From Pterois miles (taxonomy: Eukaryota > Chordata > Actinopteri > Perciformes > Scorpaenidae): a stretch of 64,000 nt of DNA. Where the stretch lies: NCBI GenBank assembly GCA_947000775.1, contig CAMQGK010000638.1, positions 26,430,001 through 26,494,000 on the forward strand, in the 5' to 3' direction. The stretch's first letter is position 1. The number at the start of each line of letters is the position of its first letter. Of this stretch, positions 47,611-60,622 are shown in pieces. A model generated the notes under the pieces. The model was not told the DNA's origin, did no database searches, and worked only from the letters and a program-made list of their open reading frames with translations. A program made the translations under genes and the position numbers.

Positions 47611-49244
47611 GGATTCATCTTGAGCTTTAGGTGGACACGGATTTAAATTGGGACGCACTGCAGTTTGAACATAAATCAAACTCCATCTTGTCATTTAATT
47701 TTTCTTGTTATTTCCAGGCAAAGACTTGAAGGTCTCTTAAAGTGACGGTTTTATGATGGCTTTGACCTGAGGGATAATGGCCAAGCAAAAGATAAACAGT
47801 GTCGAGACAAGTCCCTCAAAGACCACTTGACCCTAACTGCCCAGTGATTCGCTCCAATTTCATTTGTCCGAACATCTCCGTTTCCCAGGCGTATATTTGC
47901 TGAATTAACCTCTCCTGAACTGAGTCATGGAGTATATTTACAGAGCACAGCAACCTTCGGGCAGCTGAACACGAGCTGGCTGTAGAGCTCGTAGTGAGAC
48001 GTGAGATTGTGTTTATCAAGACATTCACAGAGAGATGAATATTCAGTCTTGCTTGTGGGCAAAGAACATTTTGTGAACTTTTGTAATTGCCAAGTAGGTT
48101 TGGCAATTAACTTGTTTCTGATACCTGATTTCACGACTGTGATGCTGCACCTCAAACTTCAAGCAGCACACAAAGCAAATAGTTTGAGTGTAATTTTTTG
48201 GAGTTGAATCTTACTGAATAACTCAATAAATAACACAAGATTACACTTAAGTTGCAGATATATTTATAACATGACATTGTTATTTCTGACACTTTCATAT
48301 TGTTAAACATTCTCAAGTGATTTTTATTATATACCATTTTTTCTGCATCAGATCATGTGGTTGTTATTATGTATACGTGCACTTCAGTGCAGATCATATT
48401 GGAAATGAAAGGGTTCTTTTGTTGTTTGTTGTTGTTTTGCTGCCAACGGAGCCTTTTCTCACACCCTTTGAGCATCGCATTCTGTGAGTTTTATGAAGTT
48501 AGGTGTTATGTGATGCAGCGATACAGCAAGTCATCTTTCATTTGTTTGTTCTTGGAGCCGAAGTGTAAACAGGCAAGTATTCAGTGGATCAATGAGTGAA
48601 TAAGACAAGGCAGCCGCTGTGCCATTTTAATCAGCATGACAGGAGAGCTGGAATCCTTGATCACACAAAGCTGAAACCCATTTCAGTTCAGTTTAAAGAT
48701 GCAATAAGAATCTCAGAGATAATAACAATATATCTGCAGGAAGAACTGTTAATCGATTACAACAATTCAGCAGGTACTTCTCTAATGAGCAGGCTTTAAA
48801 ACAGACTCTCTGGCCTGCACTCTCAACCAATGATGGGAAAATTCACAGTGGATTGTGGCCACTGACAGCACTGTGAATTGTGCATCATCATACAAACTGC
48901 TGCTCTGTCTCAATGATATTGCAGTTATATTATTACAGAGCAAACATGGTCATAAGGTTTTGCAGCTTAGTGCAATTTGCTTTTTTTTTGCATCTTATTG
49001 CAGTTATTCATATTGCAAAGATGGCAGAACATGACATTTTCAGACCGCAAGTTGCAGGTCCTGACTAACGAAGAACAAAGGCATTCCTCAAAACCTCAGG
49101 CAAGGACGGAGAGAAACCATATTTGGGATTTAATATCCCAGTCGGTCATTAGAAGCGCACTTCAGTTAAATATATTCTCATACAACAGGTCATATGATTT
49201 CTTATGAAAAATGTTTTACACCTCTCCACCTTTTTATTAATTTT

Positions 49245-49545
49245 CCTACAGATGTCCAGCAACACAAGTCAATTTCCATTTGTTATATGCATACAGTTCA
49301 AAACAGACTTCTGCCTTCACAGGAACCGACTTCCTTACGTTTAGGCAACAGAACTACTTAGTTCGATTTAGGAAAAACATCATGGTTTGGCTAAAAATAA
49401 GAAGTAGGTGGCAAATTCATCAACGTCGGCTTTTGGTTTCTTCGTCTTCTGGGTAAAAGTCTGGTGTTTTTGGATCCACCCATTCACCCCGACCTCCTCC
49501 CTATGTGGCCTTTGCTGCTCTTTATATTTCCTGGCTCATGATTAA
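49245..49545 (-). repeat. Dispersed repeat family A, inverted copy
   Basis: It has 'tgtccagcaacacaag', 'ggcaacagaactacttagtt', 'aaaacatcatggtttggcta', 'aacgtcggcttttggtttct' and 'tggatccacccattcacccc', all reverse complements of family blocks. It is one of the better-preserved minus copies. Confidence 0.85.
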
Positions 49546-50159
49546 TTTCATGGGATATATCTTTGTGAACTGAATTGTTGAGCAAATAGAAAATAACACA
49601 GGATGCTATTTGTTTGGAAGTGCAGTTAGGGATGAATTTCACCCTCTGCCAGTGCTTTAATAACTACAGTTTTTTATTTTTTTTTTTCTTATTTGTGCAG
49701 GTTTAGCAACAAAATCTGCACAATCCTTTTGTGAATTTCAGTTTGTAGTACAAGACTGTTACACATGTAAATAATGTGATTCTTCTGAAAGTAATCCGGC
49801 TTGGCAGATTGTTGTGTTGGGTGAGCATGGTTGTAAATGTTATCAACAGCTTTAATTTGAAAAGATCAATATTTTTTACCTTCTATTTGTAAAATATCAA
49901 AATATTTGACCAAATAAATATGACTAGAATGATAATGGTGACATTAATCAACGATCACACATGTAATTAAATCAGAACAGGTATTTTTTTAAGACATATT
50001 AAATTGAGGAGCTTATCATCTCATCTCATTAATAAAGCTACAGTGTAGGCAGTATTTTTAAATTTGTATTAAATGAGCAAATTTAATCCCTATAATATAC
50101 TATTATGCATGTATTTATGTATTAAGGTCTGCTATTTGTCAAAATCATGCTCCACTTTT

Positions 50160-50275
50160 TAGAATATATACACTAATACAAGGAGAACATACAAACTCCA
50201 CACAGAAGGACCCCAAGCCAAACCTGTGACCCTCTTGCTGTGAGGCGACAATGCTAACCACTGCACCACTGATTA
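50160..50275 (+). repeat. Interspersed repeat ('gagaacatacaaactccaca')
   Basis: 'ggagaacatacaaactccac', 'cagaaggaccccaagccaaa', 'cctcttgctgtgaggcgaca' and 'tgctaaccactgcaccac' form a block I recognise as a frequent fish repeat. It is followed by (TTTTA)n. Confidence 0.7.
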
Positions 50276-52133
50276 TTATTTATTTTATTTTATTTTATTT
50301 TTTTTACCACGATAATTGTGTTGACACCATTATTCATCATGTTTTCAAAAGTTTTCCATTTCTGCAGCTACAGCTGGAGTTTATAAGCTATTTTGCTGGA
50401 GACCAATTTTGTACTTCAGTTGTTTACTCCAATTTTCAGCAGTTTTGGATTCACAGAACAGACTGGCAGAGTGACAATAGAGGCAGAAATCACTTAAAAA
50501 TAGTAATGAATCCACCGCTGGCAGGAGTCGCATAGATGAATGCACGCCCATCAGTGCTTCGCTGTCCCTAAAATGGCTGCCAGTTCTCTAGTAATAATTA
50601 CAAGTTGCTGTGTTTTCATTCTTTCCGTTGGAAGGATTTTGGGGCTGCAACGCTCAAACCTTGTCTCCCTGAAATTGCAATACTGGAGTTGAGTGCGGTA
50701 ACTTTTTTAGCATTCAGGGAAACAACAAGGTCGAAGTTGTGTTGGTGCTTAAAGAGCCTTGACTCGTCTCTGGATTGGTGACAACACTGGGAAACAGAAC
50801 GGAAGCCAGGACAATGCCTGTCTGACTAAAATAAATAATGATGCAACTGAAAAACACAGACGCAGACAGAAAGTCCAGACAGCTGCAATAATAATGATTT
50901 AAATAACATTTATGAAATGAATGAAACTTTATAGCCAATTCTGAAGGTTAAATAAGGCCAAAATGAAGACAACGACTCAGTAAAATACACTTTAATATGA
51001 TGGTGGTGGGGCATGTGAATCGTGTGAAGCAGTCCAAATTGCAAGGTCACGTCACGAAAACCTTTCATCTTCTAATTAACAAAAAAAAAATTGAAACATA
51101 CTCTAACTTCAGGGCAAAGGTTATTCTGACGTCTCCTACCTTTATGATCGAGTAAACTGTCCCTCCATGTCCTCCTGCAGCAGGCGATCATCGTAATCCA
51201 TTTAAAGGGCTTCTAATCAGTATCGCATTATGTTAACTTGGAGGGCTTGCGAGAGACAGAAAGTGGGACAATATTGTCAAAATCAAAGCAGCAGAGGCCA
51301 AGATTTCCTGACTTTACTGTGGAAATAATTCTTTGTAATTAACATGAAAAATAGTGTCTCTTACAGTGTCAGACTTATTTGTACTGATTGAAAATTACAT
51401 CCAACCAAGTATTTATCAACATTTTCTTATGAACTTCCATGTTTTGCTTATTAACAGTGATCCAGCCTATTGTTAGAATAGAAGAGGTTCTGGCACTGGA
51501 CAAAGAAAATATAATAAAATATTCTGTAAAGCAGCTATTGATTGATTTGGGATAATGAATGTCAGATTATTTACAGGATGGTGGTTAGCAGATCAGATTA
51601 TTGATCCTACAGAGCATTTTGAAAGCAAGGACTGCTAAAGTACTTATTCTTCATGTCTGAAGAATAAGTACTGCTGATTTTGGACGTACTGTACATCAAA
51701 CTAATGATTCTACCAAGTAGTGCATCCCAAAACTATCGAGTCCTTTGGGCAGTGAACCTCAGATTATTGATTGTAATGGAAATGTCGAAGAGAAACATGG
51801 ATGAACTAAACAATATTATGACTCCATTTTTCCAGCACTGAAGGGATCTCTGCCCATGGTGGATCTTACCTTTTATTTTGATGCAGTATTTTGGCAAGAA
51901 AGTCGATAAACACTGTAAAGAATCTATGTTGTCTTTAATGTGTGAATATGACTTTTTTTTTAACTTTAAGTTGGATTTAATGTTGCTGTTGTCATTAAGT
52001 TTCATCACATTTTGATGAAACTCTAAAGGTCTGTTGAGCTCCATGCTAACAGAGAACCACAAAATACCAGATCATACTCTATCCCTGCCTTCTGCTAGGC
52101 TGGCAATCCAGGGATTCAGCCCCCGTATGAGCA

Positions 52134-52260
<127 letters not shown>

Positions 52261-52734
52261 TATAAATGTCCTTTCATTGTTGTGTTTTGTGTTTAAAGAG
52301 GGGCGGGAAGCATTTACTTCGATTAATGCAAAACACGTTAGACGGGTGAACTGGAGGACAAATGAGCATAAAAAAGCAACTTATTATTTTGTCCCATAAT
52401 GAACTGATGGGTCTGGCTATTATTATTTATGCAGCAGAGAGCGTGAGAGAGAGTAGCCGAAACAAAAAAAGAGAGGGAGAGAAAGAGCATAAAAGATACA
52501 GCGAGTGAGGTTAGTACAAAGTGCCAGGTGCTTTGCTACTTACATCGCTCTCTTGTCTGTATCTCTGGTCCTTGTGTTAATGTACCAAGGAGCCAAAATG
52601 AATAATTATGAATAATAATGTGGAAGTGTGTCGGTGCACCTATTTATAACTTTGTCTAGTTGTGTCAGTTAGTTTTGTGTGGGATTATGTGTTCTTGTGA
52701 CTTAAGAGTTTTATGTTTGCACCTGTCCTTTTGA

Positions 52735-52803
<69 letters not shown>
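52735..52803 (+). repeat. Compound (GT)n(GCGT)n microsatellite, 69 bp
   Basis: About 13 GT units followed by about ten GCGT units, with the same order and orientation as the tract 470 bp upstream. Confidence 0.97.
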
Positions 52804-52804
<1 letters not shown>

Positions 52805-53209
52805 ACCTACTTGTTTTCATCACGTTGTGGGGACACAAGTCTCCACGATGCATTATGAGGATGTGACCTTGCATCTGGTTGCACCAGCTGTTTGTAAGTT
52901 CAAACTTACAATGAAGGTTGCACCACACAAACTTTGGTTTATAAGTACAGATTAGTTTTTATACAGTATAATAATATTTATTAACTTCCAAGTACAACTG
53001 ACAAAACTATTTTGCTAGTATATGACCTGCTTAGATTGAATTGCAGATTGAGTTAAAAGCTGACATATCTGACCAGACACTCGATCAACTACTGATTAAT
53101 AATGATGTAAATTAGAGTTCAATTCACATGTGATCAACATGAGATGATGATATAATGCTCCCTCAAATCATGAAATCTTTAATGCCAGTATCATTAGACA
53201 GTTAGGGTC

Positions 53210-53560
53210 ATTTCCCTCCTTGTGGACTACGAGTCCAACAAACACAGGGAGTCTGCTGTTTGTGTCCTGTGCATTACGTTTCACTTTCACTTTCAATCAG
53301 ATTTTTGTTCATGTGAATTTCTCCACTGTGGGACCAATAAAGGAATATCTTATCTTATCTTATCTGTCATTCGTTTACGTCAAGTTGGTGTTTTTAATAC
53401 CAACCATGTACATTTTTCCCCGAAACCTAACTATAGTGGTTTTGTTACTTAAACCTAAGTACGTTTTTCAACTTTTAGCATGTGTTTACGATGACTAAAA
53501 AATGGCCAAGGCCTTTGACAAAGCGTCAGTACATGCGTCAGAATGTGTTGGGACTGTGCC
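53210..53560 (+). repeat. Dispersed repeat family A, copy with a nested LINE tail
   Basis: Family blocks 'gagtccaacaaacacaggga', 'ctgtttgtgtcctgtg', 'accaaccatgtacatttttc' and 'cctaactatagtggttttgt' are split by an insertion at about 53288-53375. Confidence 0.8.
53288..53375 (+). mobile_element. Short retrotransposon or SINE tail nested in family A
   Basis: 'gaatttctccactgtgggac', 'caataaaggaatat' and (CTTAT)3 make a typical 3' tail in plus orientation. Almost none of the element body is present. Confidence 0.7.
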
Positions 53561-55280
53561 ACACATCTAGCAACCACATCCCACATAATTAAGGTTGTTA
53601 TTAATACATTGTCTCATCCTTAATGGTGCAACCCCATATAGTAAATAAGAAATATTAGATAAGAATTAGGATGAATTTAATTAATTTTACTAATAGTTGG
53701 TGCAACACAGTCCTGGTCCCCACAAGGTTAACTGCTATTTTAAGTTTAAGAGGTTGGAATAAGGATCTGGTAAAGTTCATGTCAGGGTTTGGTTCTAGGG
53801 AATATCCTCACAAGTATTTATGTACAAATACATGTGTGTTTGTGAAGACATGTTTTTTCACATAGTCACAATGTGAGGACTCACATCTTGTTTGTACCCT
53901 CAACGTTAACTATTTGTTTTAGTTTTAAGACCTGGTTTTAGAGAGATTAGGGTTAGTTCAAGGCAGGTAGTAAAGAATCTCCTCACAAGCGACAAAACTT
54001 GTGTTTCTGTGTTTTTAAAGAGACTTTGCATGATTTTTCACATATCGCGGTAGCCATGTCTGGCACCATCAGGGAGATCCACAGGGGAATTGGCTGTATG
54101 CAAATACCATCTAAATATGTGACACCACAGCCAAAAAAAAGACAAAATAAATAAGACAGATTTGCTGTGTTGTGGCTGCACATCCATCAGTAACATCCTC
54201 AGTCGATGTGAACAGATTTGTTTACACATGTAGGTCACAGGGAAAGTGTACACTGTCTGTTTAGTGTCAGTCTCTGCCCCAAAATACCATGTTGCAGCAT
54301 GAAAACAGCTCAGTTAACATGAACAAACTGCTCATTATACAAGACAACCAGTGCAAAGCACACTGTTGTGTTACATCACCCCCATAACCCATAACTGTGC
54401 AGGAACAAGCATGCTGCTGTAGCTAAGGGGAAAAGACATGACTGGAAACTGAGCTAATAAGATTTTACTGAGTTGTGAAGTCCTGGTTATTCTCTGATTA
54501 GTAATATCATCTCTTGGGGCTTACTGTAAGGGTACAGAAATCCCAAATATTGACAACAAAAACACAAAAAAGTAAAATTGTTTCTGGGAAAACTAGTGTT
54601 TGCTAGCTGCATTAGCTTCAGCGTAAGCATGGACAGGACATAGACATAACAGGTGTCAGTGTTAAAACCAGTTTGAAGCACAGCGGTGAGAATAATCACT
54701 CTGATCGGCTGCTGTTCAGTCAGCCAATTCAATTCAGTCAATTTGACAAATCAGGGCAAGAGAAAAGAAACGTAACTGAGGAAAGCAAGCCAACGAATAA
54801 AGTCAAGGAATGAAGCCAAGTGGTCAGTGAGAGTGGTGTGAAAATGGTTGGCAAACAAGGTTTTGTTTTATGTACGTATCATAACAACGGCTTGTATATC
54901 TGCAGTCCTTTGTCTTCTGGTTTCCCATTTTTAATGATGCATACAGGCCCAGAACATGTGCTAACTGGCCCTTGGCTAGTCTTTGCAGTGTATTCAAGTA
55001 CAACTTGTCAGCCAAGACAAAGGAGACATGAGACAATACAACAGTTGTCAATTATTGCCTCTAGGCCTTTGATGCAGGGTTGGTAAGTCTGGGTCTTAAC
55101 TTGCTAACTAGATATTATTTAGGCTATAACACAAAACTGATGAGAAGTGTCATTGATGAAATGACTCAAATGCTCTGCAGACAAGTATTAAAATAATGTG
55201 ATCAACAGTCTGTTCTCAGTCACTGTCGTCCAAATCGCTGAAGACTTTAACATCTAGGTTTGTTTGTTTATCCCATCCAG

Positions 55281-55486
55281 GTTGGCTGGTGGGAGAACGG
55301 CCACCTGCGTCTGCGTTACCATCCCTGGTCTCGCTACGGCTCCTTCCTGAAGCCTCTGGATGACTCACAGCACCTCCGAGTGGTGACCTTGGAGGAGAGG
55401 CCCTTTGTCATCGTGGAGCCGGCTGACCCGGGCACCAGCTCCTGCATCCGGGACTCTGTGCCCTGTCGAATGCCCATCAACACAAG
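55281..55486 (+). CDS. grin2d: GluN2D-like NMDA receptor subunit, exon C (linker and start of S1)
   Basis: A 206-bp exon of 68 codons plus two bases, acceptor ...TCCCATCCAG and donor GTAACA. It begins VGWWENGHLRLRYHPWSRYG and runs through TLEERPFVIVEPADP to CIRDSVPCR. TLEERPFVIVE is the entry into the glutamate-binding S1 segment, shared by GluN2C and GluN2D (2A and 2B have EEAPFVIVE). EPADP, CIRDSVPCR, WSRYG-FL and DD-QHL favour GluN2D over GluN2C. The two cysteines of C-x6-C form half of the paired loop-1 disulfides; their partners are in exon D. The exon ends with AG, completed by C of exon D to give Ser. The length equals the corresponding GRIN2A exon as recalled. Four (GT)n tracts lie within about 3.2 kb upstream and 4.2 kb downstream. 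Confidence 0.97.
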
Positions 55487-56837
55487 GTAACACACTACAA
55501 CGTCTGGATATGAAACACAGGCAGGGTTCAGTTCAGTGGTTGGCCTCTACATTTGTATTACTTTAATACACTAAAATTAGGCTGATTTTCTCCATGATTG
55601 TGCAAATATAAACACTTCTTAACTGCATCAAAATCCACTTGCCTTCCAATTATACATGGTCAACGAATATGGTAATTCTTAGTCACAGAACATATTTCTT
55701 CAGACTTGAACATAGCTGTAGTGCCATAAATCAGTGGTTTCTGAACAACAGTTTCCAACCTTCTTGGCTTTTACAAACTGCCCATTATATCCATTAAAGC
55801 AAAATGTCACCTGCACACTTCTTTCATCACCCCAGGAGTGAACAGTCCATTTTCTGCTTGTTAAATTTAACTCTTGGAGACAGAATGTAAGGTTTAAAAT
55901 GACCCAGCATTACAGAAGCAAACAGGAGAGTGTGAATGAAATAGAAATATGTTTTTGTAACCCCCCCTTCCCTTCAAAAAAAAAAAAAGTGGCAGTTAAG
56001 GATGACTTGCAGTTTATTTTGGCGATAGGCAAAGAGCAACAGAATAATACAGATGTTACATTTATCTGAAAATGGACTGAAATGGTTTTATACAGGAGTC
56101 AATTCAGTATATAACAAGCAATTTCTAATCTTGATGTCTCCTATTGGTTTCCCCTCTAAATCCTTATCAGCCTCTAGACCTCAGTGGGAAGTCGCACAGA
56201 AGTTTTAAAAAGTGGTTAGATAGAGACCATCTTGAAACCAGAAGGGTCCAGGCTCTGATCCCTGGTGAAATTGAAATGTCTGGCCAAGCATCCATGAACA
56301 AGACAGTAAATCATTACCTTCTCCAGGTGCTGGTGTGCAGGGAGGAATACACTTAAAGTAATAATTTAATTATCCTAGGTAGGAAATTAAGTTTCCTCAC
56401 AGCAGCCATAGATGCGTTAAATGTCATAAGGTACCACTGGAAAGCAGGCAATTAAGAACAAGGCATGATTTTGCTACAGATGTTCATTAAAACCATAATA
56501 GAAACTTGAAACCACACAGCAAAGTAAGGTTAATCGTTATTTAATCAATCCAGATAATTAGAATCATGGAATAAGAGATTCCTGCTGCATCCCTACCAAC
56601 TTTTCAAAATATTGTGAACCACTAGGCTATTCATAAAACGATGTATAGAAAAAGATAGAAACAGCACGATACCGATTCAATACTGATTTCTGATTTTTTT
56701 TTCTTATCATGTCTTATGTACAACATACTGTACGATAATATTTATATTCAGACTCCTTTATAATCAGTGTTTCTCTTGTTTCATGTACATAATAAGGTTC
56801 ATTTCAGGCAAAAGTAAGTCAAGAGAAGACAGAGAGA

Positions 56838-56840
<3 letters not shown>

Positions 56841-56910
<70 letters not shown>
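56841..56910 (+). repeat. (GT)n microsatellite
   Basis: About 35 uninterrupted TG units, 1.35 kb downstream of exon C. Confidence 0.97.
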
Positions 56911-56913
<3 letters not shown>

Positions 56914-57643
56914 TCTGGGCTCCTGGTCTATCCCAGATAAGTTTCCTTCCTGCCAGCACATGACCTGGCCAATAGGAAGATAAGGAGTTCATCCTCCATC
57001 ACTCTTATTGGCTGAGAGAGTGAGTGAAGAGAGTGAAGTTTACTCTCTTGTTACTCAACATACTTTGACCCAGTTTTTGTTTTTTTACTTCCTCGCTTGC
57101 TTGTCTTTTAGTTTGATACATATATTGTATATTTGATGTACTGTTTTACTTTTATGTACTATTTTATGTACTGACTAAGTGATTTGCTCTCTTTTTCTTT
57201 ACTTGTCACAGCACATTTCCTGTGCAGTGGCTAAAGTGTTTTATGCTTTTCTTTCTTTGTCATTACCACCAAGGTCATGGTTTGTTTGTGCAGTGCTTAA
57301 AATGAACATGCATATGAATTACTGGTGCACAAGCAAACACTTATACTTAACTGCCTTTTACTCAAAATATTTACCACTTTTGATGAGGACCACTTCACAT
57401 GTAGCATGTCTTAATCTCAATTAGTCTCTTATTGCATGTTAACAAATTCCTGAGATATTAAAAAAGACCATGCAGTGGTGTATAAGCTAGTTCAAAAATG
57501 GGATATGAATGAATGCACATCCAAACTTGTAGGCATCTTGTGCAGAACTGCAGATATGCACCTGCTCAGTAACAGTGGACCAACAAAGTAAACTACTCGG
57601 TGAATATAGTGGAGCACTTAGCTGTTAGTCAGATATTGCCATC

Positions 57644-57725
57644 AGAAGTTGGTGGAGACCAACTAAGAGCTAAAAGAGATAACAAGAAGTTGGTGGAGAC
57701 CAACTAAGAGCTAAAAGAGATAACA
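57644..57725 (+). repeat. Perfect 41-bp tandem duplication
   Basis: Two identical 41-bp units starting 'agaagttggtggagaccaac'. It lies immediately upstream of the family B copy. Confidence 0.97.
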
Positions 57726-57775
57726 ACAATAACAATAACACTACAAACTAATGCTAATTTTGCTCTATTGCAGGC

Positions 57776-58320
57776 GGCAACCTCTGTTTCTGAAAAGTGA
57801 AGCCAATGCTGAAATGCATGAACTCCTTTGGTTGCAAAAAGAAGTCCGATTGTATAGAAGTCTATGAGAAAATGAGCCTATTTCTAACTTGATTTATTAC
57901 CTCAGTAAATATTGTAAACATGAGTTTATGGTCTCAATTGCTGGTTTTAAGTTTTCTTCAATACAGCATGATGTTCATTTTGTAAATTATGGTCCCATTT
58001 CGAGTCAAATAGACCATAAAGCAGGGAATGTTTAGGGCAGGGCTACCTTGTGATTGACAGGTCGCTACCGCGGCGTTGTCTAATCTGGGAGCTGTTCGTG
58101 TTTTCATCTTACAACTTTAACTCTTTCACAGTGTGTTTTCAGTTCATGAAAGATAATTATAACTTCTTTGGTTGCCTGAAAATATCTTAATTCAGTGTTC
58201 GGTTGTACTTAGCTCCACCCTCTCACGTTACTTCTGGTTGTAAAAAAACAACATGGCGACGGCAAAAGACAAAATGACAAACAAACTCCAGACATTAAGA
58301 CTATGCCCACTTCTAATGCA
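57776..58320 (+). repeat. Dispersed repeat family B, copy 2
   Basis: The same ordered blocks as 19688-20275, including 'cttgatttattacctcagta', 'ggctaccttgtgattgacag' and 'ttgtacttagctccaccctc'. Both copies have the same orientation as the gene. Confidence 0.85.
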
Positions 58321-59224
58321 TTTGCTCTGTTGTTATTTATTGCCAAGTGACCTTTATTAAGTAATATTGTGTTGTTGTGTTTACAACTCTGTAGCCAAAC
58401 AATTAAATTTTGTAGCTTCACCTGACTAAATGCTATTAATCACTTAAATGTGATGCCACTTCATGAACATTGTTGTAACATTATGTGTCTGTTTGCTAGT
58501 TAGCATCCAAACTGTTAGCAAATTTGTTGTGCATTTATAAAAACATTTAATGTAGGAGTAGTGTTGTCGTACATCATCTGTGATTTAAGTAAACATTATG
58601 TAAATAATTTGAATGTATTTTTGCACATGCAAGAAGAGAATCATGGCTGTAAAAATTCACAATAACACAGCTTGTATTTTCTTTTTAATTTCTGCTAAGT
58701 AAAAGACCAGACTTCATTTGTGGAAAAATTTGTTTGTAAATTTAAAAATAATACAGAGGATTTAAGTGCCAACCCTCATAATTTTGATGTGGTTTGTACT
58801 GTGATTAGTACTTTTAAAAAAAACAATTGCACAGGTTGTGTTGCTAGGTAACACAGTCGAGATATTGCCATGAGAGTCCCAGGGTCCATCAAATGGGCAC
58901 TTTGTTTGGACAGCTCATGGAGGGCACAGCAGCCACTTGACTGATAGTGATTGAAATGCACTTTGATTCATATATATGTGACATGCTCTTGATGCTTTCA
59001 GGGTGGAGTGTTCATTGGATGAAATCTTACAGGAAAGAGGCTTTCAGGGGGCTTTGTAGATTTTTTTTTTTTGTAATTTTAGACAGCATCCAAGAGCACA
59101 AAATCGACTTTAATTATGTTTTAATAATGCAGCGCATTGCCTCTCGAGCTCTCTGACCTGTCAGGCATTGCCTCTCCAAACAAAACAGCCCAAAGTGTCA
59201 GTATACATTTTATGAAATGGTGCC

Positions 59225-59377
59225 TTTCACTTGAGGTCACACTGCATCACAATAAAACATCAGTTAAATTAAAAATAAAACATACAATAAGTAACAAAGC
59301 ACTAGTAATAAAACATTAATGAAATCAATAAGACACAATAAATGATAATGAGTTATAAGGCGTGTGTGTGTGTGAGT

Positions 59378-59450
<73 letters not shown>

Positions 59451-59745
59451 AACATAAGAAGCAGTTGTTGCAGTTGAGGTAAGTTGGCTAGTTTAAAATG
59501 CTTTAAAAGCCATTTTGAGTCCAGTATGTGGATGTGAGGGGGAACTGTGCTCCGAAGTTTGGGTGCAGCATAGGAGAAGGCCTTGGCACCTATTGTGCTG
59601 AGGTTGATATCTGGTAGCGCCGATAGACCTGCTGATGAAGACCACAGGGAGCGAGAGGGGTTTACGTCTGGAGGAAGTATGTGAGATAAGCAGGGGAAAG
59701 ATTATAAAGAGCTTTAAATGTTAATAACAATTAATTCCTTTGTTA
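59225..59745. repeat. LINE-type 3' region containing a (GT)n tract
   Basis: An A-rich stretch with repeated 'aataaaac' (59250-59360) precedes a long (GT)n and then 'gaactgtgctccgaagtttg', 'ggtgcagcataggagaaggc', 'gagcgagaggggtttacgtc' and 'aaagagctttaaatgtt'. The last blocks match a common fish LINE 3' region as I recall it. Confidence 0.5.
59362..59448 (+). repeat. (GT)n microsatellite
   Basis: A GT tract of about 87 bp with two GA interruptions near its 5' end, 1 kb upstream of exon D. Confidence 0.97.
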
Positions 59746-59974
59746 CATCCTGCTTGTGTCTCTCAGGTCAGTACTGTCTCCTAAAAATTTCATTCCCATA
59801 CAACTAAATTGTATTCTCAATTAAATATGAAAGGAAATGTGCAATATCAGAAAGTATCAGAAATACGTTTGTACATCAGCGGACAGCCACAGCGAGGGAC
59901 TTAAAACTAGCGATGCGCAGAGCAAGTCATGTGGTATATCAAGTTACCATGAATGGAAATACACTTGATAAAAA

Positions 59975-60175
59975 ATGGCAGGCAGGAGGTGAGGTGGATG
60001 GGTCCAGCAAATTCTGAACTTTTCCCCCAGGAGGCCAGTGTTCATGTCCCTGTGCATTTTTTGCATTTTTGTTTGTTTTTTCGTCATTTTAAGCCATACA
60101 GTTTTGTTATACTACGCCTAACCAAGCAGTTTTGTTGTGTTTTTGGATTTGGTTTCCATTTACAGCTTTAATCAT
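59975..60175 (+). repeat. Dispersed repeat family A, copy
   Basis: It has 'gaggtggatgggtccagcaa', 'gaggccagtgttcatgtccc', 'cgtcattttaagccata' and 'gcctaaccaagcagttttgt'. It ends about 280 bp before exon D. Confidence 0.8.
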
Positions 60176-60453
60176 GTGTTCAAATCTCTTTAAAACCATG
60201 ACCGTAATCCAGGAGAAAATACTTTACCCTCAAAACGTAGAGCTATTCGGTTTAGTTGTATGGAAACGTATTTTTGTGGGAGACAGGGTTTCGTACTCAT
60301 ACGTTCACTCCTCTAGCAGCACACTCTCATTCTTTTTTCAATTTCTAGATCAGCCGAGCAGCTCATCCAGGTCAAAGAGTCCTCTATAAAACATCTTATA
60401 AAAAGCACGCTCACTATCTCACCCATCTATTTTTCCTCACTGCATCTCCTCAG

Positions 60454-60622
60454 CCTGGTGGTCGACGGTACCGGGCCCATGAAGCACTGCTGCAAAGGGT
60501 TCTGCATTGATGTCCTCAAGAGACTGGCGAAGATTGTGGGTTTCACCTATGACCTTTACCTGGTGACCAATGGGAGGCACGGGAAGAACATTGATGGGGA
60601 GTGGAACGGCATGGTTGGAGAG
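60454..60622 (+). CDS. grin2d: GluN2D-like NMDA receptor subunit, exon D (S1 lobe, loop 1)
   Basis: A 169-bp exon, one base plus 56 codons, acceptor ...CATCTCCTCAG and donor GTGAGG, ending in phase 0 at Met-Val-Gly-Glu. It encodes HCCKGFCIDVLKRLAKIVGF followed by TYDLYLVTNGRHGKNIDGEW. CCKGFCID-LK and YDLYLVTNG-HGK are near-invariant GluN2 motifs. Both adjacent cysteines of loop 1 are present. The His codon at 60578-60580 corresponds to GluN2A His485, which contacts bound glutamate. LKRLA, GF and IDG again resemble GluN2D. An acidic residue replaces the usual small or aliphatic residue before WNGM, and Val replaces Ile in NGMIGE. The next exon (usually starting V-x-Y-x-R-A-x-M-A-x-GSLTINEER) was not found before the end of the window. 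Confidence 0.97.

Larger units (their letters stand above)
52804..53980 (+). repeat. Microsatellite-associated repeat region
   Basis: Blocks such as 'gttgtggggacacaagtctc', 'ctggtccccacaaggttaac', 'cacaatgtgaggactcacat' and 'agagattagggttagttcaa' resemble a fish repeat that accompanies (GT)n tracts and contains telomere-like ttaggg phrases. A family A copy (53210-53560) lies within it. Confidence 0.5.
55487..60453 (+). other. Intron between exons C and D (5.0 kb)
   Basis: A phase-2 intron splitting a Ser codon (AG/C). It holds a poly-A run near 55977-55988, a (GT)n tract (56841-56910), a perfect 41-bp tandem duplication (57644-57725), a family B repeat (57776-58320), a LINE-like 3' region with a (GT)n tract (59225-59745) and a family A repeat (59975-60175). 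The stretches 55490-56830, 56920-57640 and 58330-59220 show nothing recognisable. Confidence 0.9.
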
